NCBI GenBank assembly: GCA_024230435.1
Contig: JAAERL010000175.1
Span: 1-34,061 of the forward strand
From: Desulfobacteraceae bacterium
GTDB taxonomy: Bacteria > Desulfobacterota > Desulfobacteria > Desulfobacterales > Desulfosarcinaceae
Direction: 5' to 3'
DNA length: 34,061 nt
The notes beneath the pieces are model-generated. The model searched no databases and had not been told where the DNA came from. It was given only the letters and a program-made list of their open reading frames with translations. Of the stretch, positions 16,253-25,152 are shown in pieces. Position numbers and translations under genes: made by a program. How positions within the stretch are numbered: position 1 is the stretch's first letter; every line of letters begins with the position of its first letter.

Positions 16253-16685
16253 TCAATTTTCCCCTTTCTGAAAATTAAGTTAGGCCCATACACGACCCTT
16301 AAAAAGACATGTTGCTTTTATGGCTATATTAAACACCGTCACCGGTGGCGGCACGATTTGCAGAAACCGTATGAACTGCGCTTTTCAGATGAGAGGCTAT
16401 ACCCCTTCTATATAGTATCGCCTGATGTGGAAGATTGATGACATATTTTTTAATTGAATCCGCTCAACGCTGTTATTAATTTTTCATATCATAAGCAAAA
16501 AGATGTGAACAAGCTGAATTTGTTTTTATCCGTTGTTTTGTTGAAAAAAAAGCCGCGCTTGGCTGGTTAACAAAAGAAAATTGTTATTTCAGGTACCGGC
16601 CGGTATTATTTTTTGATAAAGTTAACAATTCAACAATAGCTTGTAACTTTTTACATTTTAATTTTTCTGCCCTGGAGATATTTGT
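16253..16685. other. Divergent intergenic region between hup and tag
   Basis: AT-rich, no coding frame of note. It must hold the promoters for both divergent genes, but no convincing consensus pair was identified. A 12-bp palindrome, TACCGGCCGGTA (16594-16605), lies about 80 bases before tag and could be an operator. Confidence 0.35.
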
Positions 16686-17264
16686 ATGCAAATAAAAAGA
16701 TGCCGCTGGTGCACGGATGATCCTGAGTATATTGCCTACCATGACCTGGAATGGGCGGTTCCTTTGCGCGATGACAAGAGCCTGTTCGAATTTTTAATCC
16801 TTGAAGGCTCTCAGGCAGGATTAAGCTGGCTGACCATTTTAAAAAAACGGGAGAATTACCGCAAAGCCTTTGAGGGTTTTGACCCTGCTGCGGTTGCAAG
16901 ATTTGACCAGCGGCGCATCACGCGTCTTCTTTCAAACCCGGGAATCGTGCGCAACCGGCTAAAAGTAGAAGCAGCCGTTAAAAACGCCCGGGCCGTGTTA
17001 AAAATTAAAGAAAAATATGGATGCCTAAGTGACTACTTATGGCGTTATGTCGATGGCCGTCCCATACAAAACGCCTGGAAAACCCATGTGCAGGTACCTG
17101 CCGCCACCGAGCAGTCTAAAGCTATGAGCAAAGATTTAAAAGCATTTGGGTGCAGTTTTGTCGGCCCGACGATCTGCTATGCCTTTATGCAGGCGGTAGG
17201 CATGGTAAACGATCATACTACGGACTGTTTTCGTTATCATGAGGTCCGGCAACTGGCCGGTTAG
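16686..17264 (+). CDS. tag: DNA-3-methyladenine glycosylase I
   Basis: A 192-residue base-excision repair enzyme that removes 3-methyladenine from alkylated DNA. The zinc site matches the known Tag pattern with a two-residue offset: Cys6 (KRCRWC), His19, His177 and Cys181 (NDHTTDC). Other hallmarks are GSQAGLSWLTILKKRENYRK with the substrate-pocket residues, and FVGPTICYAFMQAVGMVNDH near the C-terminus. GGAG precedes the ATG. The antiporter gene follows after 101 bases, in the same direction. Confidence 0.96.
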   Translation: MQIKRCRWCTDDPEYIAYHDLEWAVPLRDDKSLFEFLILEGSQAGLSWLTILKKRENYRKAFEGFDPAAVARFDQRRITRLLSNPGIVRNRLKVEAAVKNARAVLKIKEKYGCLSDYLWRYVDGRPIQNAWKTHVQVPAATEQSKAMSKDLKAFGCSFVGPTICYAFMQAVGMVNDHTTDCFRYHEVRQLAG

Positions 17265-17365
17265 ATTACCGCTTGCATTGAGCGTATGACTTTACTAAAA
17301 GATAGTGCAAACAAAATAGTCGTTGCTTTGCCGCATATCAATCATTTTTCAAAAAGCGAAAATCT

Positions 17366-18592
17366 ATGGAACTGTTTAATATTTTGGCAGTTTTGATTAC
17401 CCTTTCAGCGGTGTTTAGTTATCTTAACTACCGGTTTATCAAACTGCCCACCACCATAGGGGTAATGGTTATCTCGCTTCTCGGGTCCCTGGCCATCGCT
17501 GTGTCGGGCCCCATGGGATTCGGCTTTGAACACGAGGCCATGAGACTGCTCGAGAGCATTGATTTTGACGAAACTCTTTTGCATGGCATGTTGAGCTTTC
17601 TGCTGTTTGCCGGGGCGCTGCACATTGAACTTGGCCGTTTAGCCCGGCAGAAATGGATTATCGGTACGCTGGCAACAGTGGGAACCATTTGTTCAACGTT
17701 TATTGCCGGAATTATGGCCTACCTGGTACTAAACTGGCTGGAAATCCGGCTGCCGCTGATACAATGTCTTTTGTTCGGCGCGTTGATTTCTCCCACAGAC
17801 CCCATTGCCGTGCTTGGCATACTGAAAAAAGCCAATGTACCGGAAAGCCTGGAGACGACTATCTGTGGCGAGTCCCTTTTCAATGACGGGATCGCGGTGG
17901 TCGTGTTTCTGGTGATGCTTGAGGCCGCGGCCGGGGAACATAGCATTTCCGCAGGGGCAGTGGCTTTATTGTTTGCCAAAGAGGCGGCTGGGGGGATTAT
18001 TTTCGGGCTTGTTATCGGACTGATTGCATACCGCATGCTCAAAAGCGTTGATAACTACCAGGTGGAAGTATTGATTACCCTGGCTCTGGTAGCGGGCGGT
18101 TATGCCCTGGCGGGTGCGCTCCACTTGTCCGGGCCGATTGCCATTGTGGTGGCCGGACTGCTCATTGGAAATCATGGCAGGCTGCTGGCGATGTCCGATC
18201 GCACGCGCAAGAATCTGGATATGTTTTGGGAACTCGCCGATGAGGTGCTTAACGTAGTCCTGTTCGTTCTCATCGGCCTGGAAGTTCTGGCGATTTCCTG
18301 GAACCGCGGTAGTTTGATCGCCAGTGCAGTGTTGATCCCTTTATTGTTGCTGTCACGGTTTGTTAGTGTATCGGCGCCTGTTGTCATTCTGAAAAGATTT
18401 CGCTCCTTCAGTCCGAATGTAATTAAAATTCTCACATGGGGAGGCTTGCGCGGGGGCATTTCCGTGGCCATGGCACTATCTCTGCCTCCGGGAACTTACC
18501 GTGATACCATTTTGACAATTACGTATGCGATTGTAGTATTTTCTATTGTCGTGCAGGGCTTGACTGTCGGAAAACTTGTTAAATCCCCCTAA
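17366..18592 (+). CDS. NhaP-type Na+/H+ antiporter (CPA1 family)
   Basis: A 408-residue inner-membrane protein with about 12 hydrophobic segments. CPA1 motifs are FLLFAGALHIELG (about residues 79-91), the ion-binding SPTDPIAVLGILKK, and GESLFNDGIAVVVF with the conserved ND pair. GWGGLRGG-type LTWGGLRGGISVAMALSLP lies near the end. These transporters exchange Na+ (or K+) for protons to control pH and salt. The length is short for CPA1 because there is no long C-terminal cytosolic tail. It converges on the glucosylglycerate gene, with a REP-like hairpin between; the pairing suggests salt adaptation (inference). Confidence 0.92.
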   Translation: MELFNILAVLITLSAVFSYLNYRFIKLPTTIGVMVISLLGSLAIAVSGPMGFGFEHEAMRLLESIDFDETLLHGMLSFLLFAGALHIELGRLARQKWIIGTLATVGTICSTFIAGIMAYLVLNWLEIRLPLIQCLLFGALISPTDPIAVLGILKKANVPESLETTICGESLFNDGIAVVVFLVMLEAAAGEHSISAGAVALLFAKEAAGGIIFGLVIGLIAYRMLKSVDNYQVEVLITLALVAGGYALAGALHLSGPIAIVVAGLLIGNHGRLLAMSDRTRKNLDMFWELADEVLNVVLFVLIGLEVLAISWNRGSLIASAVLIPLLLLSRFVSVSAPVVILKRFRSFSPNVIKILTWGGLRGGISVAMALSLPPGTYRDTILTITYAIVVFSIVVQGLTVGKLVKSP

Positions 18593-18610
18593 CTTTTGCA
18601 GTGGCGCCAG

Positions 18611-18670
18611 ATTGCCGCCTCGTGACTGCTCCCGGCAATAAATTACCGGGAATTCACGCTGGATAATCTT
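18611..18670 (-). repeat. REP-like hairpin repeat, copy 2, possible bidirectional terminator
   Basis: CTCCCGGCAATAAATTACCGGGAATT forms a strong hairpin between two convergent stop codons (18592 and 18669). Read on the minus strand (AGATTATCCAGCG, then the hairpin, then GGAGCAGTCACGAGGCGGC) it matches the layout and most bases of 3207-3260. Confidence 0.65.
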
Positions 18671-19643
18671 AAAAAATGTTACGTTTTTCCTGGTATTCGG
18701 GGATTTCGATCATCGGCGGCCTTTCATAGCCTTGCAGGTTGGCAATATCGGGCTCGATATGATCCTTGACTATGCTGTATTGAATCATTTCATCAAACAT
18801 TTTTCCCTTGGTGTCGATCAATCCTTGTGCGCTAATCCGGTTGATAAAGGTTTTGAGTATGGCAAAGGACATCTTTCCCAAAGCCCTGGTGTCCTGGTTG
18901 CGGTGGATGCGCCTTTCAAGGTCCACCTGGGCTATAACATCAAGGCCCCATTGGTTGTAGATGTCTAAAATCATACTGGTTTCAATGCCATAGCCAATGG
19001 GGAAGGGGATTTTTTCAAAGATTTCCCGGTAACCGGCATACTCACCGGAAAGCGGTTGCATGATTTGGGTGAGCTCGGGAAAAAAAAGTGAAAATAAAGG
19101 ACGAATCACTAATTCAGTCACCCGTCCGCCGCCAGTAGGGCGCATTTTTCCGGTGTCACTGGCTATAGGACGGTCATAGAACGCTTTTGTATATTTAATC
19201 TGGTCAGTGATTAAAAGGGGCCCCAGAAGGCCGTAGACAAAACGGTGATGGATATTTTTTATATCCGCGTCAAGGTAGATGATAATATCGCCTTGTGTAA
19301 TATACAAAGCTTTCCAGAGGTTTTCTCCTTTGCCTTTGTATTTCTCCAGGCTGGGCAGGATATCATCGGCTTTGAAAACGTCTGCCCCGTATGACCGGGC
19401 AACTTCTAGTGTTTTATCTGTGGAGCCCGAGTCGATCACCACAATTTCGTCCAGCAGAGGGTAACGGGACATAAGCTCGGATTTGAAGATAACAATTTCT
19501 TTAGCAATGGTTTTTTCTTCATTCAACGTGGGCAGGCATAATGAGATTGTCAGACCTTTTCGATGCTTGATATCCACAAGAGCTGCAAGGTCCCCGAAAT
19601 CATGATAATTAAACGTATTAGTTCTAATCCATGGGTGATTCAT
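18669..19643 (-). CDS. gpgS: Glucosyl-3-phosphoglycerate synthase (GT-A glycosyltransferase)
   Basis: About 324 residues from MNHPWIRTN (ATG 19643). The frame extends to 19712, but family alignment and the 20-base overlap with the upstream gene support 19643. GT-A features are CLPTLNEEKTIAKEI, VIDSGSTDKTLEVA, the metal-binding YLDADI, MRPTGGGRVTELVIRPLFS, and PLSGEYAGYREIFEKIPFP followed by GYGIE. GpgS makes glucosyl-3-phosphoglycerate from an NDP-glucose and 3-phosphoglycerate, the first step to the osmolyte glucosylglycerate. A mannosyl-3-phosphoglycerate or related product is the main alternative. No gpgP-type phosphatase is visible next to it. Confidence 0.87.
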   Translation of the reverse strand: MNHPWIRTNTFNYHDFGDLAALVDIKHRKGLTISLCLPTLNEEKTIAKEIVIFKSELMSRYPLLDEIVVIDSGSTDKTLEVARSYGADVFKADDILPSLEKYKGKGENLWKALYITQGDIIIYLDADIKNIHHRFVYGLLGPLLITDQIKYTKAFYDRPIASDTGKMRPTGGGRVTELVIRPLFSLFFPELTQIMQPLSGEYAGYREIFEKIPFPIGYGIETSMILDIYNQWGLDVIAQVDLERRIHRNQDTRALGKMSFAILKTFINRISAQGLIDTKGKMFDEMIQYSIVKDHIEPDIANLQGYERPPMIEIPEYQEKRNIF

Positions 19644-20793
19644 CGCATATCCCGCTGTCAATAGCCATAATTGCTCCCACGATCTGGGCGATTCCCTTGA
19701 ACATGGGATCAATTTGCATTGACGATATCGTTTGGTGGTATTTTTTGCCGTAGGTTACGCCCAGAGTCAAGGCTGGTATCTTCCGGGATAGAAAAATCGA
19801 GAGCTCGGAAGTACTGGGCTCTTTGAACGGTTTGATTCCCAGGGTTTCCATAATTGCAACAGCGCTTTTTACCAGGGGATGATTATATTTTAGACGTGCG
19901 GCGCGGACATGGCTGATGGTTTTTAATATTAATTTTATGTCGTATTCATGTTCAATCCCGCTGACAATGTCTTGAATGTCTGTATAGACGTCTTTGGCCA
20001 ACTCATCATAATCACTTCTGATTTCAAGGCCCAGCCTGGCCTCCAAGGCCATATCGCCATGCTTGACGCCGCCTTCGATGGTACCGAAGATGACTTTGCA
20101 GCGAGGTTTGAGCGGCAGGCGTAGTTTTTGAATTTGATTGATGACTTCGTTGATTACCACAATTGCGTTGGGACTGAATTTTGAATTTGGAGATGCCACG
20201 GGTTTGCAGGTGCAATTGATTTCACACCGGATCATTCCGTCTGTGTAGTAATTTAGCCGGCCCAATTCGCCGCTTTCGATGCAAATTGCTCCTCTGATCG
20301 GAGCTGACCAGGTCTTGAGCAGATGCCTGATCCCGCGCAGGTTGCCTTTTCCGATGGATTGGATAACGCCAGCGAGAACAATATCGGAGTCAAATGATAT
20401 TTCAAGCAGCCGGAAAATTTCCGGTAACGAGAGCAAAACACCCGCTCCCAGTGAATTATCCATTAATCCCGTGCCTGAAATGGTATCCTGTTTTACAGTA
20501 AAATTATGATCGATATCTTTGCTAAAGGGTGTATCCATATGGGCGACCACAAAAATGGGAGGCTTGTCGCGTGATTTGCCTCTAACGATGCCGATAGGAT
20601 TACGGTAGCCGTCTGTTGTGCATTCATCAATCTGAAGTTCAATCAGCCTCTCCATGAAAAAGGCCACCCGTTTTTCCTCTGAAAATGTTGGCGCCGGAAT
20701 TTGGCCGATCAGCAAGATATTAGTGAGGATCAAATCCATCATGGATTGCAGCCGATTGCTGAAATTTGGAAGCATTTCCAAATTTTTGAACAT
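19624..20793 (-). CDS. M20-like zinc peptidase homologue lacking the catalytic glutamates
   Basis: A 389-residue protein with the M20 di-zinc peptidase fold. The first metal site is AHMDT (His85, Asp87) and the bridging Asp is Asp112 in GTGLMDNSLGAG. An acidic residue sits at Glu173 (CIESGE) and a late His in KKYHQTISS. The usual catalytic/ligand Glu-Glu pair after the LAGV strand reads Gln-Ser (Gln145-Ser146, in AGVIQSIGKGNLRG), so peptidase activity may be lost or altered. Its 3' end overlaps gpgS by 20 bases, so the two are probably co-translated. A role in glucosylglycerate synthesis or turnover is inferred from this alone. Confidence 0.7.
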   Translation of the reverse strand: MFKNLEMLPNFSNRLQSMMDLILTNILLIGQIPAPTFSEEKRVAFFMERLIELQIDECTTDGYRNPIGIVRGKSRDKPPIFVVAHMDTPFSKDIDHNFTVKQDTISGTGLMDNSLGAGVLLSLPEIFRLLEISFDSDIVLAGVIQSIGKGNLRGIRHLLKTWSAPIRGAICIESGELGRLNYYTDGMIRCEINCTCKPVASPNSKFSPNAIVVINEVINQIQKLRLPLKPRCKVIFGTIEGGVKHGDMALEARLGLEIRSDYDELAKDVYTDIQDIVSGIEHEYDIKLILKTISHVRAARLKYNHPLVKSAVAIMETLGIKPFKEPSTSELSIFLSRKIPALTLGVTYGKKYHQTISSMQIDPMFKGIAQIVGAIMAIDSGICDESPMD

Positions 20794-21198
20794 AGAAAAG
20801 ATCCTTTATGCCGGTTTGTTAGGGCGTTCAATGCCTAAAATTTTGAAACGCTGTAAGCCAGCTGCCGGAAGCATTGCCTGCACTTGAATGCACGAACAGG
20901 CTGCAAATATTATAAATATCCATCCGGATATGGCGTTTTACAACTTTTCAAGTCTTGCACGTTTGCGCAAAAACTCAACGTTGCCCGCCACTGCGCCACG
21001 AGTTCACGCAAAATCGTTTCGGCCTTTCTAATAACCGTCATCTGCAATTATGGGATGGGCGCTTTTTAAATTTAATATGTTATCAGAATACAATCATATG
21101 AGGAATTTGGTCAATAGACAGGGAGAAATGTTTCGGGAAAATTGTGTAACTATTGTATAATTGTTGAAAAATAAAATAATTATTTCCCAAACAGGCTC
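20794..21198. other. Intergenic region, no gene supported
   Basis: It holds the upstream region of the M20-like gene and the 3' side of the radical SAM gene. A 61-codon plus-strand frame has no ribosome site or recognisable motif. No hairpin with a T-tract was found. Confidence 0.4.
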
Positions 21199-22107
21199 TT
21201 AGAGCCGGCTGCAGGACATGCCGCAGGCAAAGCAGGAAAAACAACGGTAATGCTTTAACATTGTCCTTATTTTCACTGATTCGCTCAGGGTTTCTCCAAA
21301 ATCATAAAACGGCATATCGTCCACCAGTGTACAGGCGTAGACCCTCATTGCGCCATTTTGTTTGATCACCATGCGGCTGAAGGCGCACATCATCGCCGAG
21401 CGTGTATGCGGTGTGTGAAAGGTGCGCATACAGGTTTCCGTAATTTCAGGGGTTCCTGTTTTTTCCAAATCCGGAAAACTGATGATGGGCGTGTCCCGGG
21501 CTATCCCAATTGATTCAAAAATGGGTTTGTAAGCGGCGTCAGCCTGGGGGGTATTTTCATCTTCTTGCCTGCGCCGGGCCACAGAAATGGAAAACCCGGC
21601 TTTATGGAGTTTGGCAAGGCTTTCAAGCGCAAGTTCAAACATGCCTTTGCCGCGCCCGGCATCGTGTTTTTCAGGCTCGGAATAATCAAGGCTGATTCGC
21701 AGTGAAAGGCTGTTTTTCTTTTTTTTCAGTGGCGCAATTTCATCGAACCGGGCAAGCAGGGGGCGGGTTCCGTTGCTCAATACAAGGCAAGGAGCAAAAT
21801 CAAGCACGTAATCGAGAATGGGAATAATCTGTTTGTTGACAAAGGGTTCTCCCCCTGTAAAAGAAAATTGCCGAACGCCAAGCTCCAGGGCTTCGTCAAT
21901 ATATGGTTTTACATCTTGAAGGCAAATCAGATCCAAACGATGAACTCCTGGACCCGAGCGTTCAAAACAGTCAGGGCAACTCAAGTTGCAGACCGTGCCC
22001 GTATGAAACCAAAGTTCTTTTAATTGGGCAAAGTCGATATAGCCTCGCGGCTCTCCTTTTGATGTTTTGAGCCATCGGTTTTGCTCTATCAAGCTTGAAC
22101 TATTCAT
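21199..22107 (-). CDS. Radical SAM protein with Cys-rich C-terminus
   Basis: About 302 residues from MNSSSLIEQ (ATG 22107), preceded by GGAGG at seven bases; a longer frame to 22146 lacks such a site. The [4Fe-4S]/SAM motif is CNLSCPDC (Cys40, Cys44, Cys47), followed by FTGGEPFVNKQII. The C-terminal third contains ACTLVDDMPFYDFGETL and ends in CFSCFACGMSCSRL, which looks like a SPASM/Twitch-like auxiliary cluster site. It stands alone, just downstream of cobA-hemD in the same direction. Substrate unknown; neither a peptide precursor nor a clear partner gene is next to it. Confidence 0.82.
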   Translation of the reverse strand: MNSSSLIEQNRWLKTSKGEPRGYIDFAQLKELWFHTGTVCNLSCPDCFERSGPGVHRLDLICLQDVKPYIDEALELGVRQFSFTGGEPFVNKQIIPILDYVLDFAPCLVLSNGTRPLLARFDEIAPLKKKKNSLSLRISLDYSEPEKHDAGRGKGMFELALESLAKLHKAGFSISVARRRQEDENTPQADAAYKPIFESIGIARDTPIISFPDLEKTGTPEITETCMRTFHTPHTRSAMMCAFSRMVIKQNGAMRVYACTLVDDMPFYDFGETLSESVKIRTMLKHYRCFSCFACGMSCSRL

Positions 22108-22232
22108 CCAAAATCCTCCAGTCGCCAGTGCGTACCAATCATGCATTCGCGCATGGCCTTTGCCGGATCTTCAGGGCCGTGATCCGACCTGTAATTCTCC
22201 AAAACTTAGATAATTACGGTCTGATCAGGAAT

Positions 22233-23762
22233 TTACTGATAATAATCAACAATTGCCTTGCAAAGTCCTTCAATGGTAAAGGAATCGGCGGTCAAAGCAA
22301 CCTGAAAGCCTAAGGATTCGGCCGTTTCGGTAGTAATGGGACCAATGCTGACAACGGTAGCGGCTTTGATCAGTTCGCAGGCCCGGTCTTGTGGCAGAAG
22401 AGCTTTATAGTTGCGGACAGTGGAAGAACTGGTGAAGGTTACCATATCTACTTTGCCCTGCGCCAGTTGCTCGGCCAGCAGGCTTGCGCCTTTTTTTACC
22501 TGTATCGTTTGATAAACGGAAACTTCGTCCACCAGGGCCCCCATGCGGGTAAGCTCCTGGGGAAGAATAGGGCGGGCTTGGCTGGCGCGTGGAAGTAATA
22601 CTTTTTTTCCTGAAATAGATTGTTTTTCAAAAACGGCTACAACGGATTCGGCCCGGTAACTGTCAGGCAAGATGTCAGTATTCAATCCGTAACTAAGCAT
22701 GCATTTTGCAGTGGCGGGCCCGATCGCTGCGGTTTTTAAATGCCCTAACGCGCGAGTGTCAAGCTTTTTGCCAAAAAGTCTTTCAAAGAAGAAATTGACG
22801 CCGTTTACGCTTGTGAAAACGATCCAGTCATAGTCTTTCAGCGCTGAAATGGCATTGTCCAGCGGTTGCAGATTTTGAGGAGCAACGACTTTAATCGTGG
22901 GAATTTCAATACAGTGAGCACCTAATCCGGTAAGTTTTTTCACCAGTTCGCTGGCCTGGGCGCGGGCTCTGGTAACGACAATTCTTTTTCCCAGCAAAGG
23001 ACGTTTTTCAAACCATTCAAGGCTTGAGCGCAAAGTGACCACTTCGCCCACAACAATAATTGCCGGTGCTTTTATACCTTTGTCATGAGCGAGCTGGACA
23101 ATGTTTTCAAGTGTGCCGCAAACCGTAACCTGACGGGCAGTTGTGCCCCAGCGAACCAATGCCGCCGGGGTTTTCGGACCGCGCCCGTTATCAAGAAGCT
23201 GTTTGACGATATGGGGCAGGTTCTTTACTCCCATGAAAAAAACCAGGGTTCCGATGCCCTGGCTGAGCGCCTTCCAGTTTATGCCCGATTCGGGCTTTGT
23301 GGGATCTTCATGTCCGGTTACAAAAGCTACCGTGCTGGTAAAGTTGCGGTGCGTCAAAGGGATGCCCGCATATGCCGGTGCGGCAACGGCCGAGGTCACT
23401 CCCGGAACGATTTCAAAGTCAATGTCGGCTTGTACCAGTACTTCGGCTTCTTCACCGCCGCGTCCGAAAATAAAAGGGTCTCCGCCCTTGAGCCGGGTTA
23501 CAATATTGCCGTTTTTGGCCTTTTCAATAATCAGCTGGTTGATTCCATCCTGGGAAAGGGTATGATCCCCGCCTTTTTTACCCACGTAAATGCGTTCACA
23601 ATCCGAGCGGGTGTGCGCTAAAAACGCTTCAGCGGCCAGGTAATCGTAGATTAATACATCCGCCTTGGCGATACATTCTGCGCCTTTTACTGTAATGAGT
23701 CCCGGATCACCAGGTCCGGCGCCTACCAGATAAACAATGCCACGGGAAGAATTAGCCGGCAT
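22233..23762 (-). CDS. cobA-hemD: Uroporphyrinogen-III C-methyltransferase / uroporphyrinogen-III synthase fusion
   Basis: A 509-residue two-domain enzyme. Residues about 8-245 are a SAM uroporphyrinogen-III methyltransferase (CobA/SUMT): VYLVGAGPGDPGLITVKG, RLKGGDPFIFGRGGEEAEVL, PGVTSAVAAPAYAGIPLTHR, and FMGVKNLPHI. Residues about 255-505 are uroporphyrinogen-III synthase (HemD): KRIVVTRARAQASELVKKL, WIVFTSVNGVNFFFERL, AAIGPATAKC, and TFTSSSTVRNY. It closes hydroxymethylbilane to uroporphyrinogen III and methylates it to precorrin-2, toward siroheme, cobalamin or alternative heme. It overlaps hemC by 11 bases, so coupling is likely. Confidence 0.95.
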   Translation of the reverse strand: MPANSSRGIVYLVGAGPGDPGLITVKGAECIAKADVLIYDYLAAEAFLAHTRSDCERIYVGKKGGDHTLSQDGINQLIIEKAKNGNIVTRLKGGDPFIFGRGGEEAEVLVQADIDFEIVPGVTSAVAAPAYAGIPLTHRNFTSTVAFVTGHEDPTKPESGINWKALSQGIGTLVFFMGVKNLPHIVKQLLDNGRGPKTPAALVRWGTTARQVTVCGTLENIVQLAHDKGIKAPAIIVVGEVVTLRSSLEWFEKRPLLGKRIVVTRARAQASELVKKLTGLGAHCIEIPTIKVVAPQNLQPLDNAISALKDYDWIVFTSVNGVNFFFERLFGKKLDTRALGHLKTAAIGPATAKCMLSYGLNTDILPDSYRAESVVAVFEKQSISGKKVLLPRASQARPILPQELTRMGALVDEVSVYQTIQVKKGASLLAEQLAQGKVDMVTFTSSSTVRNYKALLPQDRACELIKAATVVSIGPITTETAESLGFQVALTADSFTIEGLCKAIVDYYQ

Positions 23763-24684
23763 CTTGTTGTAACCTCTCTAAAATGTCGTCAGCACCTTGT
23801 TTTAATAAATCTTCGGCCAGGTTTACGCCCAAGGTTTCGGCGTCTGCCCGGGGGCCTTTTTCGGTGGCGTGGATAATTCTACTTCCATCCAGCTCGGCCA
23901 CCAGGCCGTTTATAATGACCTGGTCTTTTTCCACAACGGCATGGGCGGCAATGGGCACCTGGCAGCCGCCTTCCAGGCGGTTGAGAAAACCTCTTTCTGC
24001 AATGACTGCGGTTCGGGTGTCAGGATCTTCCAGTTTTGCTGCAATAGGTCCGGCAAACTCATCGTGCTGCCGGGTCTCAATGCACAAAGCGCCCTGGCCA
24101 ACGGCCGGAAGCATTTGATGGGCAGGCAGATAAGACTTGATACTGCTGGTCAGTCCCAGGCGTTCGAGCCCCGCAGCCGCAAGGATAATGGCGTCAAGAT
24201 TTTCGGAAGTTAGCTTTTTAAGACGCGTGTCAATATTGCCTCTAAGAGGTTCGATGGTAATGTCCGGCATAAGATGTAAAAGCTGTGCGGCGCGGCGTAA
24301 ACTGCTGGTTCCCACCCTGGCGTTAGGTCCAAGCGATTCTATGTTTTCGCAGGACTCGGAAACAAAAGCGTCCAGGGCGCTGGCCCGCTTGGGAATCGCG
24401 CCGATGATCAATCCTTCCGGCAAAGCAGCGGGCATGTCTTTCATGCTGTGAACCGCCAGGTCGATTTTTCCGTTGATCAGGGCCTCTTCAATTTCTTTTA
24501 CAAAAAGCCCCTTGCCGCCAACCTTGGCCAACGGCACATCCAGAATTTTATCTCCCTTGGTTTTAATAACGGCCAGCTCAACCGGAATTCCGGGATTTAC
24601 ACTTTCAAGGGCCTTTTTGACCCACTTGGCCTGCCATAAAGCAAGTTGACTGCCCCGTGTTCCTATGAATAATTTATTTTTCAT
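23752..24684 (-). CDS. hemC: Hydroxymethylbilane synthase (porphobilinogen deaminase)
   Basis: A 310-residue enzyme that polymerises four porphobilinogens into hydroxymethylbilane. The start at ATG 24684 (MKNKLFIGTRGSQLALWQ) matches the family; the frame's longer extension to 24804 is out of place. The catalytic Asp lies in HSMKDMP (about residue 83), and the dipyrromethane cofactor attaches to Cys241 (LEGGCQVPIAA). VGTSSLRR and AVGQGALCIE are also present. The ATG overlaps the stop of the zinc-ribbon gene (TAATG), and the 3' end overlaps cobA-hemD, making a tight three-gene unit. Confidence 0.96.
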   Translation of the reverse strand: MKNKLFIGTRGSQLALWQAKWVKKALESVNPGIPVELAVIKTKGDKILDVPLAKVGGKGLFVKEIEEALINGKIDLAVHSMKDMPAALPEGLIIGAIPKRASALDAFVSESCENIESLGPNARVGTSSLRRAAQLLHLMPDITIEPLRGNIDTRLKKLTSENLDAIILAAAGLERLGLTSSIKSYLPAHQMLPAVGQGALCIETRQHDEFAGPIAAKLEDPDTRTAVIAERGFLNRLEGGCQVPIAAHAVVEKDQVIINGLVAELDGSRIIHATEKGPRADAETLGVNLAEDLLKQGADDILERLQQDAG

Positions 24685-24908
24685 TATCCGCTGCAACTTG
24701 AGCAACTCGTGGCTTTGCAGCCGGTGCAGGAAGATGAAGATGAACTGACGGTTTGTCCGGCTGCGCCTTTGGACACAAAACCACAGGTTGACATCAGTTT
24801 GCAAACTTTATTACTTTCGCACACAGGGCAGGCTGGGGTCTCTTGTCCGAAAACAAGTTGCTCGAATTCTTTATCGCATGCTTTGCATTTATATTCAAAA
24901 ATGGGCAC
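24684..24908 (-). CDS. FmdB-type zinc-ribbon protein
   Basis: A 74-residue protein beginning MPIFEYKCKACDKEFEQL. The zinc ribbon is Cys8-x2-Cys11 and Cys27-x2-Cys30 (CPVC). A Gly/Ser-rich tail ends with six Cys in CTGCKATSCSSC (plus Cys-Ser-rich flanks). The start is GTG with GGAGG at seven bases. It is the first gene of the hemC/cobA-hemD unit and is coupled to hemC by a one-base stop/start overlap. FmdB/CxxC_CXXC_SSSS family members are small presumed regulators or metal-binding proteins of unknown exact role. Confidence 0.85.
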   Translation of the reverse strand: MPIFEYKCKACDKEFEQLVFGQETPACPVCESNKVCKLMSTCGFVSKGAAGQTVSSSSSSCTGCKATSCSSCSG

Positions 24909-25152
24909 TTTTAAACCTCCGTAAGATACCGGAACATTTGGGGGCTGACCAAAGGATCCGAAAAAAATTTAACCCTAACGCTTTATTAAGGGCAAACAAA
25001 AATACTATAACGATTGGTGCTTAAAAATCAAGTGATGTGCTATGTTTTCGGTATAATGGCCTGGCTGTGGGTTGTTGTCCGGATAACAGGTTGATATTAT
25101 TTTAAAAAGATTATAATAAAGACATTTCAAAAACTGAAGGAATTTACCGCTT

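Noticed and set aside
23085-23621. 178-codon plus-strand frame opposite cobA-hemD
   Set aside because: It lies antisense to a clear fusion enzyme and has no recognisable domain or ribosome site.
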